From Natronomonas gomsonensis (GTDB taxonomy: Archaea; Halobacteriota; Halobacteria; Halobacteriales; Haloarculaceae): a stretch of 64,000 nucleotides of DNA. The notes below the pieces were generated by a model. The model was not told where the DNA came from, did no database searches, and worked only from the letters and a program-made list of their open reading frames with translations. How positions within the stretch are numbered: position 1 is the first letter of the stretch; each line of letters opens with the position of its first letter. The DNA is taken from the NCBI RefSeq assembly GCF_013391635.1, contig NZ_JACAWU010000001.1, positions 496,001 to 560,000 of the forward strand, in the 5' to 3' direction. Positions 56,258 to 64,000 of this stretch are shown piece by piece. Position numbers and translations under genes: made by a program.

Positions 56258-58006
56258 CTAGTCGTCTGCGGGCGTCGGCGCCGCGTCCATCTCGGTGTCT
56301 TCGGCGTAGGGGTACCACGTCATCTTCGTGTTGCCGAGGTAGGGGTCCTCGTAGGAGGTCTCCTCCGGTTCGGCCATCCCGGTGAGTTCGTCATCCTCGT
56401 GTCGAGCGATGAAATCGCGGAACGACTCACCGTCTTCGCGTTCGGACTCGTAGACCCGGAGCAGGTTGTCGATGTACCCCGGCACCTCGTCGGCGGCGAC
56501 GCGCATCTCGACCCAGTCGGCGAACTGCGGGTTCTCGCCCAAGCCGCCGCCCAGTCCGATGTCGAAGGCCTCGACGGGTTCGCCGTCCTTGCGGGTCTTC
56601 ATCCCGCGCAGGGAGATGTCGGCGATTTGCGGTTGGGCACAGGAGGCCGTACAGCCCGAGAGGTGGATGTGGAAGTCCTCGACGCCGTCGGGAACTTCGA
56701 CGTTCTCCTTGAGCCAGCGAGCGTACCGGACCATCCGATTCTTCGTCTCGACGATGGAGAGGGAACAGTACTCGGTGCCCGTACAGGCGATAGAGCCGCG
56801 CATGAACGGGTGGGGGTCCGGCGAGTACTCATCCAGAAGTGGTTCGTCGAGGAACTCCTCGAGGTCATCCTCGGCGATGTCGGCGACGATGAGGTTCTGG
56901 CGCTGGGTGATGCCGATCATCTTCGAGCCGTACTCCTCGGCGAGGTCCGCGAGTTCGATGACGTCGTCGGCCGACTGGCGGCCGACGAGCACGGAGAGTC
57001 CGACGAAGTACTGGCCGTCGTTCTGTTCGTGGACGCCGATGTAGTCGCCGGGTTCGTCGGCCTTGCCGGCGTTGTAGTTGTACTGCTCTCGGAGGTTCTC
57101 CCCCGCCGTGGGGAGTTCGTACTCCATGTACTCCTCCTGGAGGACGCGGCGGAGCTTCTCGGGGCCCCACTCGTCGACGAGGAACTTGATGCGGGCGTTG
57201 AAGCGGTCTTCGCGGTCGCCGTGGTCGCGGAACAGCGCCGAGATGCCGGCCGACACGTCGGTGACGTTCTCGGGGCGGGCGAACACGTCGATGTCGCGGG
57301 CGAAGCGCTCCTCCTTCCGGGAGAGGCCGCCGCCAACGAGCGTGTTGAAGCCCTTGACTTCCTCGCCGTCTATTTCCTTGACCGCCGGCTCGAACGCGAG
57401 GTCGTTGATATCGCCCTGTCCGGAGCCGCGGGTGTCGCCGGTGACAGAGACCTTCCACTTCCGCGGGAGGTTCGAGAAGTCGTCGTTGCCCTTGAACTCC
57501 TCGTGGAGTTCCTGGATGACGGGCCAGGCGTTCAGGTGTTCGTCGGCGTCTCGGCCCGCGACGGGTGAGCCGACGATGTTGCGCCAGGAGTCGCCGCAGG
57601 CCTGAATCGTCGAGAGGTCGTGTGCCTCGAGTTTCTCGAAGATGTCGGGGATGTCCTGCAGTTGAATCCAGTGGAGTTGGATGGACTGTCTGGTCGTCCA
57701 ATCGCAGTAGGCGTCGCCGAACTCGGGGTTCTCGACCGGTCCGGTGGCGTACTCCGTTGCGATTTCGCCGACGACCCGGAGTTGTTCGGGCGTCAGCCGA
57801 CCGTTCGGCGTTCCGATGCGCATCATGAAGTACGACTCCTGGCCCTTCCGCTGGTGGTACAGTCCCCACCATTTGAACCGCTCGAACCAGGCGTCGCGTT
57901 CGTCTTCGGGGATGGAACTCCATCCCGCTTCGGCGAACTGGAGGAGGTGGTCCCGGATTTCCGTCCCGTAGACCTCGTCCTTCCAGCCCTCGACCTTGCT
58001 CGGCAT
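56258..58006 (-). CDS. ferredoxin-nitrite/sulfite reductase
   Basis: A 582-residue siroheme-4Fe4S reductase. It has two ferredoxin-like half domains (RIGTPNGRLTPEQLRVVGEI and VGLSVLVGRQSADDVIEL) and the cluster/siroheme cysteines CTGTEYCSLSIVE and HLSGCTASCAQPQIADI. An N-terminal QRKGQESYFMMRI and DWTTRQSIQLHWI line the active site. Haloarchaeal homologues of this length are assimilatory nitrite reductases (NirA), reducing nitrite to ammonia with ferredoxin. Sulfite reduction cannot be excluded from sequence alone. No nitrate reductase or transporter gene is adjacent. Confidence 0.87.
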   Translation of the reverse strand: MPSKVEGWKDEVYGTEIRDHLLQFAEAGWSSIPEDERDAWFERFKWWGLYHQRKGQESYFMMRIGTPNGRLTPEQLRVVGEIATEYATGPVENPEFGDAYCDWTTRQSIQLHWIQLQDIPDIFEKLEAHDLSTIQACGDSWRNIVGSPVAGRDADEHLNAWPVIQELHEEFKGNDDFSNLPRKWKVSVTGDTRGSGQGDINDLAFEPAVKEIDGEEVKGFNTLVGGGLSRKEERFARDIDVFARPENVTDVSAGISALFRDHGDREDRFNARIKFLVDEWGPEKLRRVLQEEYMEYELPTAGENLREQYNYNAGKADEPGDYIGVHEQNDGQYFVGLSVLVGRQSADDVIELADLAEEYGSKMIGITQRQNLIVADIAEDDLEEFLDEPLLDEYSPDPHPFMRGSIACTGTEYCSLSIVETKNRMVRYARWLKENVEVPDGVEDFHIHLSGCTASCAQPQIADISLRGMKTRKDGEPVEAFDIGLGGGLGENPQFADWVEMRVAADEVPGYIDNLLRVYESEREDGESFRDFIARHEDDELTGMAEPEETSYEDPYLGNTKMTWYPYAEDTEMDAAPTPADD

Positions 58007-58108
58007 ATCCGTACCCTACGCTCCCATCCATATACCACGCCCCCTCTCGTCAAGCCTCCCCGCGTCTCACCCCTTCCGGAGAAAATCACCGCTTTCTCGT
58101 GTTCGCCA

Positions 58109-58450
58109 CTACTCGGGTGGGCGGGCCAAGCGTCGCCGCCGCTCCGGGACGTGGACGCTCGTGGTATCGACGGGGTAGAACCGGCCCGATTCCGGGTCGA
58201 CGACCCGCCCCAAGGTCAGCCAATCGGTGACGCCGCTTTCGCCGCAGTCGATACACTGGCCGGCGATACGGCCCTCGACGTTCGGGTGGTCGACGCCGAT
58301 TTCGACGAACCCCTCGGCGAGGAAATCGGCCATCTCACAGGAACAGAACTCCTGTCGGGCGAGCCACCAGAGGTCGCTGACGTTCACCTCGCGTGCGTCG
58401 TTGACGCTGAGCCACGCGCCGTCGTCGAGCTGGTGGACGGAGGTCGGCAT
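58109..58450 (-). CDS. 113-residue Cys-containing hypothetical protein
   Basis: From ATG 58450 (MPTSVHQLDDG). It contains EFCSCEMADFLAEGF and GQCIDCGESGVTDWLTLGR, which look like two metal-binding Cys pairs, and a basic end (VPERRRRLARPPE). Unknown function; it sits directly upstream of the nitrite/sulfite reductase in the same orientation and may be associated with it. A longer start is possible. Confidence 0.55.
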   Translation of the reverse strand: MPTSVHQLDDGAWLSVNDAREVNVSDLWWLARQEFCSCEMADFLAEGFVEIGVDHPNVEGRIAGQCIDCGESGVTDWLTLGRVVDPESGRFYPVDTTSVHVPERRRRLARPPE

Positions 58451-58647
58451 ACCCGGAGTCAGACCCCGCGTGCGTGTAAGACCGTCGACCGCCACAGCCG
58501 TTGCCGAGCGTCCGGAGATTCGGTGACGGTGCTCAAGCGAGTGATTCGGCCGCCTTCGTGCGCTTTCGTTCGAACAGCGCCGTCGGAGAAAGGGGCAGTA
58601 CCGTCCGCAACACGGGAGCCCGGGTAGGGATTACGGGCTGAGAGTCC

Positions 58648-58654
58648 CTTATAC
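58648..58654 (+). promoter_or_regulatory. TATA box of the micro-gene pair
   Basis: The box CTTATAC lies 25-31 bases before ATG 58679, fitting a leaderless transcript. Confidence 0.55.
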
Positions 58655-58678
58655 GGGTGGCTGTAGTACGGAGCGACG

Positions 58679-58762
58679 ATGACAGACCGACAGCGCGAGG
58701 GGACGCGTCAGCACACCTCCGCGGACGTGGCTCCCGAGCTGTACGAGGAGGATTCACGATGA
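58679..58762 (+). CDS. 27-residue micro-gene
   Basis: A short frame MTDRQREGTRQHTS continuing to EEDSR and stop. Its start fits the TATA spacing exactly, and its stop TGA overlaps the next ATG (ATGA). It may be a real micro-protein or a translated leader for the 44-residue gene. Acid/base rich; no motif. Confidence 0.45.
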   Translation: MTDRQREGTRQHTSADVAPELYEEDSR

Positions 58763-58893
58763 GTAGGCAACTCGAAGACACGCCGGAAGACGAAGAGATA
58801 GACACCAGCCACCTCGACGACGTGCAGGACGGCTGCGGCTGTACCGAAATCTGGGAGCACATGTCGGACGAACGCGACGAGCGCGACGACTAA
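58759..58893 (+). CDS. 44-residue acidic protein with CGC motif
   Basis: A 44-residue acidic protein (SRQLEDTPEDEEIDTSHLDD) with a CGC motif and a helical end (EIWEHMSDERDERDD). It is coupled by ATGA overlap to the 27-residue frame upstream. Similar short acidic proteins with one Cys pair are conserved across haloarchaea, I believe; function unknown. Confidence 0.55.
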   Translation: MSRQLEDTPEDEEIDTSHLDDVQDGCGCTEIWEHMSDERDERDD

Positions 58894-58996
58894 CATCCGT
58901 GGCGAGACTGCCACGTAGCGGCTCGGAACATCGCGCTGGCAGCGGTGTTACACAGCGCCGAGACGTTTTTCATCCCGGTCGCCGTACCGCAGGGCA

Positions 58997-59650
58997 ATGA
59001 ATCGAGACTCGGACGGAGAGCCGCCGGCCGACCGCGAGTCGCCGGTCGGCGAGCCGGTCATTCGCCGTGACCCACGCGTCGCCGGCGACAGTGCCGTCCA
59101 GTTCGACCCCGACGACCCCGAGAGCCTCGCGGATGCTGCAGACACCGTCCGCCGGTTCGCCACCAACACCGTCGGCAGCGAGGACAACGTCTACATGCTT
59201 CGGGGGGCCGCCGCCTGTGCAGCTCTCGTTCGCGGCACCGGTTCGTACAAGGCCGCAGCCGAGCGTGCCGACGGCGAGGCGACTATCTCGTTTATCCGCA
59301 AGTGGGCCCGGGTCCACGACTTGCCGCGTTCCATCCGCCGCCACGTCGCGTTGGGCGAAATCGCACCCACTGCCGCCAAACACATCGCCCGCGTCTCCGG
59401 CGAGTCGCGGTACCTGTTGGCGTGGGCGGCGCTCGACCACGACCTCACCGTTCGGGAGGTCCGCTCCATCGCCTCCCGCGTCAACGGGGGAGCCACGGTC
59501 GAGGACGCCCTGGCCGCCGAGGGCATCGACCTCGGGGTGCTGTCGGTGTCCATCCCGCCGGACACCTACCGGGAGCTCCGCCGCCACGCCGCCCTCGAAG
59601 AGGTCGACCCCGGCGACATCGTCGCCGAGGCACTCGAGGAGTATCTGTAA
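58997..59650 (+). CDS. DUF7119-like protein with KorB/ParB-type helix-turn-helix
   Basis: A 217-residue haloarchaeal protein. The N-terminus is acidic and flexible. A central region (ALVRGTGSYKAAAERADGEATISFIRKWAR) is a probable DNA-binding helix-turn-helix, and SIRRHVALGEIAPTAAKHIAR resembles the helix pair of ParB/KorB linkers. The C-terminus may have a ribbon-helix-helix look (SVSIPPDTYRELRRHAALEE). It is possibly a regulator; I recall the family as DUF7119. It lies directly before tRNA-Lys. Confidence 0.68.
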   Translation: MNRDSDGEPPADRESPVGEPVIRRDPRVAGDSAVQFDPDDPESLADAADTVRRFATNTVGSEDNVYMLRGAAACAALVRGTGSYKAAAERADGEATISFIRKWARVHDLPRSIRRHVALGEIAPTAAKHIARVSGESRYLLAWAALDHDLTVREVRSIASRVNGGATVEDALAAEGIDLGVLSVSIPPDTYRELRRHAALEEVDPGDIVAEALEEYL

Positions 59651-59690
59651 TCGAAAGGATTTACCGCGAACCGCGGCAAGTCGGTCGTGA

Positions 59691-59764
59691 GGGCCGATAG
59701 CTCAGTCCGGCAGAGCATCTGGCTTTTAACCAGATGGCCGGGGGTTCAAATCCCTCTCGGCCCG
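59691..59764 (+). tRNA. tRNA-Lys (anticodon UUU)
   Basis: The 74-nt gene folds completely: acceptor GGGCCGA/TCGGCCC, D-arm around GCTCAGTCCGGCAGAGC, anticodon stem CTGGC with loop holding TTT, T-arm GGGGG-TTCAAAT-CCCTC, discriminator G. No CCA is encoded and there is no intron. Confidence 0.97.
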
Positions 59765-59842
59765 CTTTCGTGAGGAGCAATACACCGAGCAGTGCCGAGC
59801 ACCGCGAGGCCTGCTCGGTTCCACGCGACGAGCAAAGCGGCC
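59743..59842 (+). repeat. 100-bp direct repeat, copy 1 (tRNA-Lys 3' end plus flank)
   Basis: It begins in the T-arm of tRNA-Lys (GGTTCAAATCCC) and runs through the 3' end and 78 bases of flanking DNA, which contains the inverted words CCGAGCAG...CTGCTCGG. It is repeated exactly 160 bases downstream. Confidence 0.9.
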
Positions 59843-59902
59843 CAGGATTTGAACCCTGCAGGTCGCAGCGGCCGAGCGGAGCGAGGCCGACTGTCCTGCT
59901 CC
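59843..59902. other. 60-bp spacer between the direct repeats
   Basis: It contains an inverted T-arm-like word (GGATTTGAACC, 59845-59855) and a GGCC/GGCC pair around the loop GAGCGGAGCGA (59874-59884). It looks like leftover ends of a lost integrated element. Confidence 0.5.
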
Positions 59903-60002
59903 GGTTCAAATCCCTCTCGGCCCGCTTTCGTGAGGAGCAATACACCGAGCAGTGCCGAGCACCGCGAGGCCTGCTCGGTTCCACGCGACGAGCAAAGCGG
60001 CC
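59903..60002 (+). repeat. 100-bp direct repeat, copy 2 (attachment-site scar)
   Basis: Identical, as far as I can read, to copy 1: T-loop and 3' part of tRNA-Lys followed by the same flank. It has no 5' tRNA portion, so it is not a gene. The arrangement is that of attL/attR after loss of an inserted element. Confidence 0.85.
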
Positions 60003-60068
60003 AGTCATAAACGGCCGGAGCATGGAGGCGGTACGGTTACCCCGTCGCCGCGAGATGCTCGGCTGTCA

Positions 60069-61421
60069 ATGTCTACCGAGCACGGAGTCATCGACCAGCG
60101 AGTCGGGCTCCTCGGCGCGACGGGGCTCGTGGTCGGCAACGTCATCGGCATCGCCATCTTCGTCCTCGCAGCGCCGCTGGCGGCGGATGCCGGCCCCAGC
60201 GTCGTCTTCGCGATGCTTTTGGCCGGCGTCCCGCTCGTTTTTAGCCTGCTGACGATTCTCCAGTTGGGTGGTGCGATTCCGGTCGCCGGCGGCACGTACG
60301 TGTACGGCTCACGGCTCGTCGCGCCGTTCTGGGGGTTTGCGACGCCGTGGATGGTCGTTCCCGGCGTCTGGGCCGGGCTGTTGTTCACCGCCGACGGCTT
60401 CGCCGAGTACGTCGGCTACTTCCTCTCGATTCCACAGGAGGGACTGATGTACGCCATCCTGCTCGCCTTCCTCCTCATCAACGTCGTCGGCATCCGAGTC
60501 GTCGCGTGGCTCCAGATGGCGATGGTCGCCGTCCTCGTCGCCGGCATCCTCGCGTTCGTCGTCCCGGGCGCGTTCTACGTCGACGCGGGCAACTTCACGC
60601 CGCCGCTTCCGAACGGAGTCGGCCCGTTCGTCGTCGCCGTCGTCTCGCTGCACTTCCCGCTACGGGGGTTCAGCATGGTCATCGAAATCGGCGAAGAAAT
60701 CGAGAACCCGGCGGCGAACATCCCGCGGGTTCTCGTGCTGTCGGCGGCCATCGGACTGACGCTCATGGTCGCGCTGTTGGCCGTCTTCGTCGGCGTCGCC
60801 GGCTGGCGCGGGGTCGGCGACCTCGACGCCGCGGTCGCCGCCGTCGCGGGGGAGTTCCTCCCGGCGCCGCTCGTCGGTCTGGTCGTCGTCGCGGCGCTGT
60901 TGGGGTCGCTCACCTCCGTCAACACCACCTTCGCCAGTTACTCCCGAACCATCATGCGTGCGGCCCGGGACGACGTGATTCCCGAGGCATTCGCGGCGCT
61001 CGGCGACCGATTCGACACGCCACACCGGTCGGTGCTGTTGCTCGGCGTGCCGCCGGTTCTCCTGGTCCCGGTCACACCGTCGCCGGTCGTCCTCTCGATT
61101 TCGCTGTCGCTCGCCATTCTCTTCGCCGTCTTCGTCGGTGGGCTGGCGCTGTGGAACCTCCCGAAACTGTTCCCCCAGCGCTACGAGTACTCGCTGTACC
61201 GGCTCCCGTTGCCGTTGCTCCGGGTGACGGCGGTCGGCAGTGTCCTCTCGGCAGTGGTGTTGTGGGTCGCGCTGCTCACCGAACTCCCGTGGATAGGGGC
61301 GGTCGTCTTCGGGTGGCTCTGTCTGGGATGGGTCGTCTTCCGGCTTCGGGTGCGGCGGTTCCGACAGGCGGGCGTGGACCTCCCCGAGCGGATGCGACGG
61401 CTCCACGACCACGAGTCCTAG
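60069..61421 (+). CDS. APC-family amino-acid permease
   Basis: A 450-residue carrier from ATG 60069 (MSTEHGVIDQRVGLLGATG). It has about twelve TM helices. The unwound helix-1 motif GLVVGNVIGIAIFVLAAPLA and helix-6 region FPLRGFSMVIEIGEEIENPAANIPR are typical of APC transporters. It imports or exchanges amino acids or amines. It begins 67 bases after the tRNA-Lys repeat copy, and the flank may contain its promoter. Confidence 0.88.
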   Translation: MSTEHGVIDQRVGLLGATGLVVGNVIGIAIFVLAAPLAADAGPSVVFAMLLAGVPLVFSLLTILQLGGAIPVAGGTYVYGSRLVAPFWGFATPWMVVPGVWAGLLFTADGFAEYVGYFLSIPQEGLMYAILLAFLLINVVGIRVVAWLQMAMVAVLVAGILAFVVPGAFYVDAGNFTPPLPNGVGPFVVAVVSLHFPLRGFSMVIEIGEEIENPAANIPRVLVLSAAIGLTLMVALLAVFVGVAGWRGVGDLDAAVAAVAGEFLPAPLVGLVVVAALLGSLTSVNTTFASYSRTIMRAARDDVIPEAFAALGDRFDTPHRSVLLLGVPPVLLVPVTPSPVVLSISLSLAILFAVFVGGLALWNLPKLFPQRYEYSLYRLPLPLLRVTAVGSVLSAVVLWVALLTELPWIGAVVFGWLCLGWVVFRLRVRRFRQAGVDLPERMRRLHDHES

Positions 61422-61458
61422 CGCAGTTCTTTTCCGGCGGAATCGCGTGTGTCCGGGT

Positions 61459-62154
61459 ATGAGCGACTTCGACCGCGAAGCCGAGCGCGAGAAGCTGCGC
61501 GAGCAGTTCGAGCGCGACAAACAGAAACGGGAAGCCTCGGAGCGGATGAGCGAACTCCTGTTACAGGGCGCGACGATGACGAACCGCCACTGCCCGGAGT
61601 GTCACTCACCGGTGTTCCGCTACGACGGCAAGGAGTTCTGTCCGACCTGCCAGCGTGAGGTCACCGAGGACGGCGAGTTCGCCGACGATGCGGGCGCCAA
61701 CGGCGAAGGGACCGCGACGGCCGAGTCGGCCGACGCTCAGGCCGCTACCAACGGGGAGGCGGAGGTCGACGACACTGCGAGTGCCGAGGGCGAGGTGGAC
61801 GCCGGTGTCGAGCAGCCGGAGACGCCAGACACACCCGAAACACCGGAGACCGAACCGGCCGCCGACCAGCCCGCCGAGACGCGACAGCCCGCAGAAACGC
61901 AGACGGCCGAGGAGACGCGCCCGGCACCGGCTCGCGACCGACGGCCCGCCCGCGTCGACCCGCCGGCCCGCCGCGAGCGCCCGACCGCCGAATCGGAGGC
62001 TGGCGACCTCGGCGAGGCGGAGGCGGCGCTCGTTCGCGAGATAACCAACCTGACCCGACGGGCCGAGGAGACCCGAGACGTGGGTCGGAAACGCGACCTC
62101 TTCGCCGCCGCCCGCGAGGCGACCGAGACGCTTCGGGAACTCCGACGGGTCTGA
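61459..62154 (+). CDS. p27/SSSCA1-type zinc-ribbon protein
   Basis: A 231-residue protein from ATG 61459. The N-terminal 75 residues match the archaeal Sjogren's/scleroderma autoantigen 1 (p27) family: MSELLLQGATMTNRHCPECHSPVFRYDGKEFCPTC, with CPEC/CPTC zinc pairs. A long Glu/Thr/Pro-rich disordered stretch follows, then a C-terminal helix (AEAALVREITNLTRRAEETR). Role unknown; the conserved part may be involved in nucleic-acid or protein quality functions. Confidence 0.82.
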   Translation: MSDFDREAEREKLREQFERDKQKREASERMSELLLQGATMTNRHCPECHSPVFRYDGKEFCPTCQREVTEDGEFADDAGANGEGTATAESADAQAATNGEAEVDDTASAEGEVDAGVEQPETPDTPETPETEPAADQPAETRQPAETQTAEETRPAPARDRRPARVDPPARRERPTAESEAGDLGEAEAALVREITNLTRRAEETRDVGRKRDLFAAAREATETLRELRRV

Positions 62155-62784
62155 TTAACACACCGGCTTGGGGTCGATGCCCAGCGAATCGAGACTGTCG
62201 GCATACTCGCCGTAGGCGGCGTCGATGGCCTCGCCGGCGGCCACCGCAGCGCGCTCCCAGTCGTCGTCGCTTTCACACACCGCGTCCAACAGCGCCGCGC
62301 CCGCCTCGACCTGTTCGTCGGTTTCGGTTCGGAGGTCACGGAACGTCTCGGCGGCGTTGTCACCTTCGTTGACGAAGAAGTTGATGACCTGCAGGAGGCT
62401 CCGGGAGGCGACGAGCGGTCGAGCGACGAGTCCCGCACCGACACGGGCGGCGGTGTCGTCGAGTCCCCGAAGGTAGTCGTGGAGGTCGTCGGGGGAAGGG
62501 TCCCCGGCGTCCACCTCGCCCAGCGCGGACACCCGCTCGGCGTGGTCGCGCTCGCGGTCGGCCGCCTCGGCAAACGCCGCCCGGGCTTCGTCGTTAGCTT
62601 CGTCGTCGGCCCACGTCTCGAAGGTCGCCGCGGCGCGGGCCTCCGCTTCGGCGGCGGTTTCGAGCACCGTCTCGCGGTCCAGTGCGGCCCGCGTCGTCGC
62701 GACGAGTGCCTTCTCGGAACCGAGGCGGTCCAGCGCCGTCTCGTTGTCCGCCCGGACCCGGTCGATGAACTCGGAACTGTCCAT
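62155..62784 (-). CDS. ferritin-like/rubrerythrin-type four-helix protein
   Basis: A 209-residue protein from ATG 62784, entirely helical and Ala/Glu/Asp-rich. LETAAEAEARAAATFETWAD and AEAADRERDHAERVSAL have the E..E..H spacing of ferritin-like metal sites, and later helices (FRDLRTETDEQVEAGAALLDAV) would complete the bundle. Its role might be oxidative-stress or metal related; the assignment to rubrerythrin-like proteins is tentative. Confidence 0.55.
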   Translation of the reverse strand: MDSSEFIDRVRADNETALDRLGSEKALVATTRAALDRETVLETAAEAEARAAATFETWADDEANDEARAAFAEAADRERDHAERVSALGEVDAGDPSPDDLHDYLRGLDDTAARVGAGLVARPLVASRSLLQVINFFVNEGDNAAETFRDLRTETDEQVEAGAALLDAVCESDDDWERAAVAAGEAIDAAYGEYADSLDSLGIDPKPVC

Positions 62785-62868
62785 GCGGTGTGTGGGTGTC
62801 CCACGCACAAATAACTCCGCGGCGCGCCGGCGGGTCGGTTTATGCCACCGAAACACGTAGAGTGAGGC

Positions 62869-64000
62869 ATGTCCGACACCGCAGGTGAAATCGCTCCGGA
62901 GGCACTCGCCGACCGCATCGAGTCCCGACGGCGGGTCGCTCTCCTCGACGTGCGGAACCGCGAGGAGGTCGACGCCTGGCGAATCGACGGTCCGAGCGTC
63001 GAATCGGTGAACGTCCCGTACATGAAGTTCCTCAGCGCCCAGGCGACCGGTGGCGTCGAGGAGTTAGTCGACCCCGAGGAGTCCTACGTCGTCGTCTGCC
63101 CTCGCGGTGAGGCCAGCGCCGAAGTCGCGGCGATGCTCACCGACGCCGGCGTCGACGCGGTCAATCTCGCCGGCGGCATGCACGGCTGGGCGCGGGTGTA
63201 CCGCCGACAGCGAATTTCCGGCGACGCGACGGCGGCGACTGTGTATCAGTACCACCGGCCCGCGAGCGGCTGTCTCGGCTACCTCGTCGTCTCCGGCGAG
63301 GAGGCACTCGTCGTCGACCCGCTGCGGGTGTTCGCCGACCGCTACGCCGCCGATGCGGAAGCCGACGGCGCCTCGGTCGAAGCCGTCCTCGATACGCACG
63401 TCCACGCCGACCACTTCAGTGGCCTCCGGCGCGTCGCCGAGACGACGGGGGCGAGGGCACACCTCTCGGAGACGGCGGCCGACCGCGGCGTCGCCTACGA
63501 GGTCGAGACGGTTGCCGACGGCGACCGAATTCACGTTGGCGACCACACAATCGAGGTGCGCTCGACGCCCGGCCACACCACGGGTGCGGTGTCGCTGCTC
63601 GTCGACGACCTGCTGTTGTCGGGGGATTCGCTCTTTCTCGACGGCGCTCCCCGCCCCGACCTCCAGAAGGGCGACGAGTCCGCCCCCGAGTTCGCCCGAA
63701 CGCTCCACGAGACGCTCACCGAACGCCTCGCAGCGCTCCCCGACGAGACGGTCATCGTACCGGGTCACGTCCCGCCCGGAACAGAACCAGCCGAAGACGG
63801 CACCTACACCGCACGACTCGGCGACCTTCGGGAGCGACTCGCCGTCTTCTCGGAGTCACGCGAAGCGTTCGTCGAGCGAGTGCTGGAGTCGATGGGGGCA
63901 CCGCCCGCGAACTTCGAGCGCATCATCGCGACGAATCTCGGCCGCGAGACCGTCGCCGAGGACGACGCCTTCGAGCTGGAACTCGGGCCGAACAACTGCG
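62869..64000 (+). CDS. rhodanese-metallo-beta-lactamase fusion (persulfide dioxygenase-like), cut by window end
   Basis: Begins at ATG 62869 and runs past the end, with at least 377 residues visible. The N-terminal rhodanese domain (about 10-110) has ALLDVRNREEVDAW and the catalytic Cys in VVVCPRGEASAEVA, with GGMHGWARVY. The metallo-beta-lactamase domain follows: LDTHVHADHFSGL (zinc/iron ligands), STPGHTTGAVSLLVDDLLLSGDSLF and VPGHVPPGT. It may oxidise persulfides or handle sulfane sulfur. The fused order (rhodanese first) is typical for part of the ETHE1-like family. Confidence 0.87.
   Translation, partial: MSDTAGEIAPEALADRIESRRRVALLDVRNREEVDAWRIDGPSVESVNVPYMKFLSAQATGGVEELVDPEESYVVVCPRGEASAEVAAMLTDAGVDAVNLAGGMHGWARVYRRQRISGDATAATVYQYHRPASGCLGYLVVSGEEALVVDPLRVFADRYAADAEADGASVEAVLDTHVHADHFSGLRRVAETTGARAHLSETAADRGVAYEVETVADGDRIHVGDHTIEVRSTPGHTTGAVSLLVDDLLLSGDSLFLDGAPRPDLQKGDESAPEFARTLHETLTERLAALPDETVIVPGHVPPGTEPAEDGTYTARLGDLRERLAVFSESREAFVERVLESMGAPPANFERIIATNLGRETVAEDDAFELELGPNNC

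Noticed and set aside
59843..59902. A second tRNA gene in the spacer or repeat copy 2
   Set aside because: Only the T-arm and acceptor 3' strand are present; no D-arm, anticodon arm or 5' acceptor strand.
1..64000. CRISPR array, rRNA operon or insertion sequence with transposase
   Set aside because: No regularly spaced identical repeats with unique spacers, no rRNA-like sequence and no transposase motif were seen on either strand.

Overview
The window looks like a haloarchaeal (class Halobacteria) chromosome carrying an integrated mobile element. The evidence is strongly acidic proteins, high GC with GTC/GAC-rich codons in the right three quarters, Tat- and lipobox-type secreted proteins, an archaeal RNase P RNA, leaderless-looking promoters with TATA boxes 25-30 nt upstream of starts, and many small haloarchaeal protein families. 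No database search was possible; family names come from motifs and recall.

Region A (1 to about 18,250) has visibly lower GC and behaves as an integrative plasmid or provirus-like element, perhaps with its left end outside the window. It holds a sensor kinase, a serine recombinase with an AbrB-like partner and a zinc-ribbon protein, and a run of small overlapping genes on the minus strand (4,323-5,299). It then has a tRNA-like minihelix, a divergent promoter with an operator-like palindrome, a type IIG restriction-modification enzyme (6,258-9,710), and directly behind it a divergent TATA-binding protein (9,751-10,338) coupled to a small SH3/KOW-like protein. Two winged-helix genes follow, then a gene broken at an A11 tract. 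A non-coding block (11,642-12,648) carries ~30-bp-spaced iterons and a large dyad and looks like a replication origin. It leads into a primase/SF3-helicase (12,649-15,228) with a translationally coupled zinc-finger protein. A pair of 45-residue hydrophobic-peptide paralogues, one with an in-frame amber codon, and a tyrosine integrase (16,751-18,241) close the element. I recognise no capsid or packaging genes.

Region B (18,300-36,000) is ordinary GC-rich chromosome. It carries a PQQ-type sugar dehydrogenase lipoprotein, a MscS channel coupled to a degenerate ATPase/winged-helix gene, a GCS2-like ligase, threonine ammonia-lyase (ilvA), a small heat-shock protein, an ABC-2 transporter pair, an MFS transporter, LarE, a phosphate permease coupled to a tandem universal-stress protein, a histidine phosphatase, 6-phosphogluconate dehydrogenase and a Tat-exported hydrolase.

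Region C (36,000-50,900) starts with valS behind a candidate leader peptide, followed by a block of GC hairpins and a 41-residue gene. It continues with a lipase, CPCC protein, aldo/keto reductase, HAD phosphatase, beta-CASP ribonuclease, LUD protein, thioesterase, a second MFS transporter and NAD salvage genes (nicotinamidase-like and nicotinate phosphoribosyltransferase) flanking a surface metalloprotease. RNase P RNA (rnpB) ends this region.

Region D (50,900-64,000) has a second metalloprotease lipoprotein, an M29 aminopeptidase, a multi-PAS histidine kinase, a ferredoxin nitrite/sulfite reductase and two overlapping micro-genes. It ends with tRNA-Lys(UUU) followed by a 100-bp duplication of its 3' end and flank (an old integration scar), an amino-acid permease, a p27/SSSCA1-type zinc-ribbon protein, a ferritin-like protein, and a rhodanese/metallo-beta-lactamase fusion cut by the window edge.
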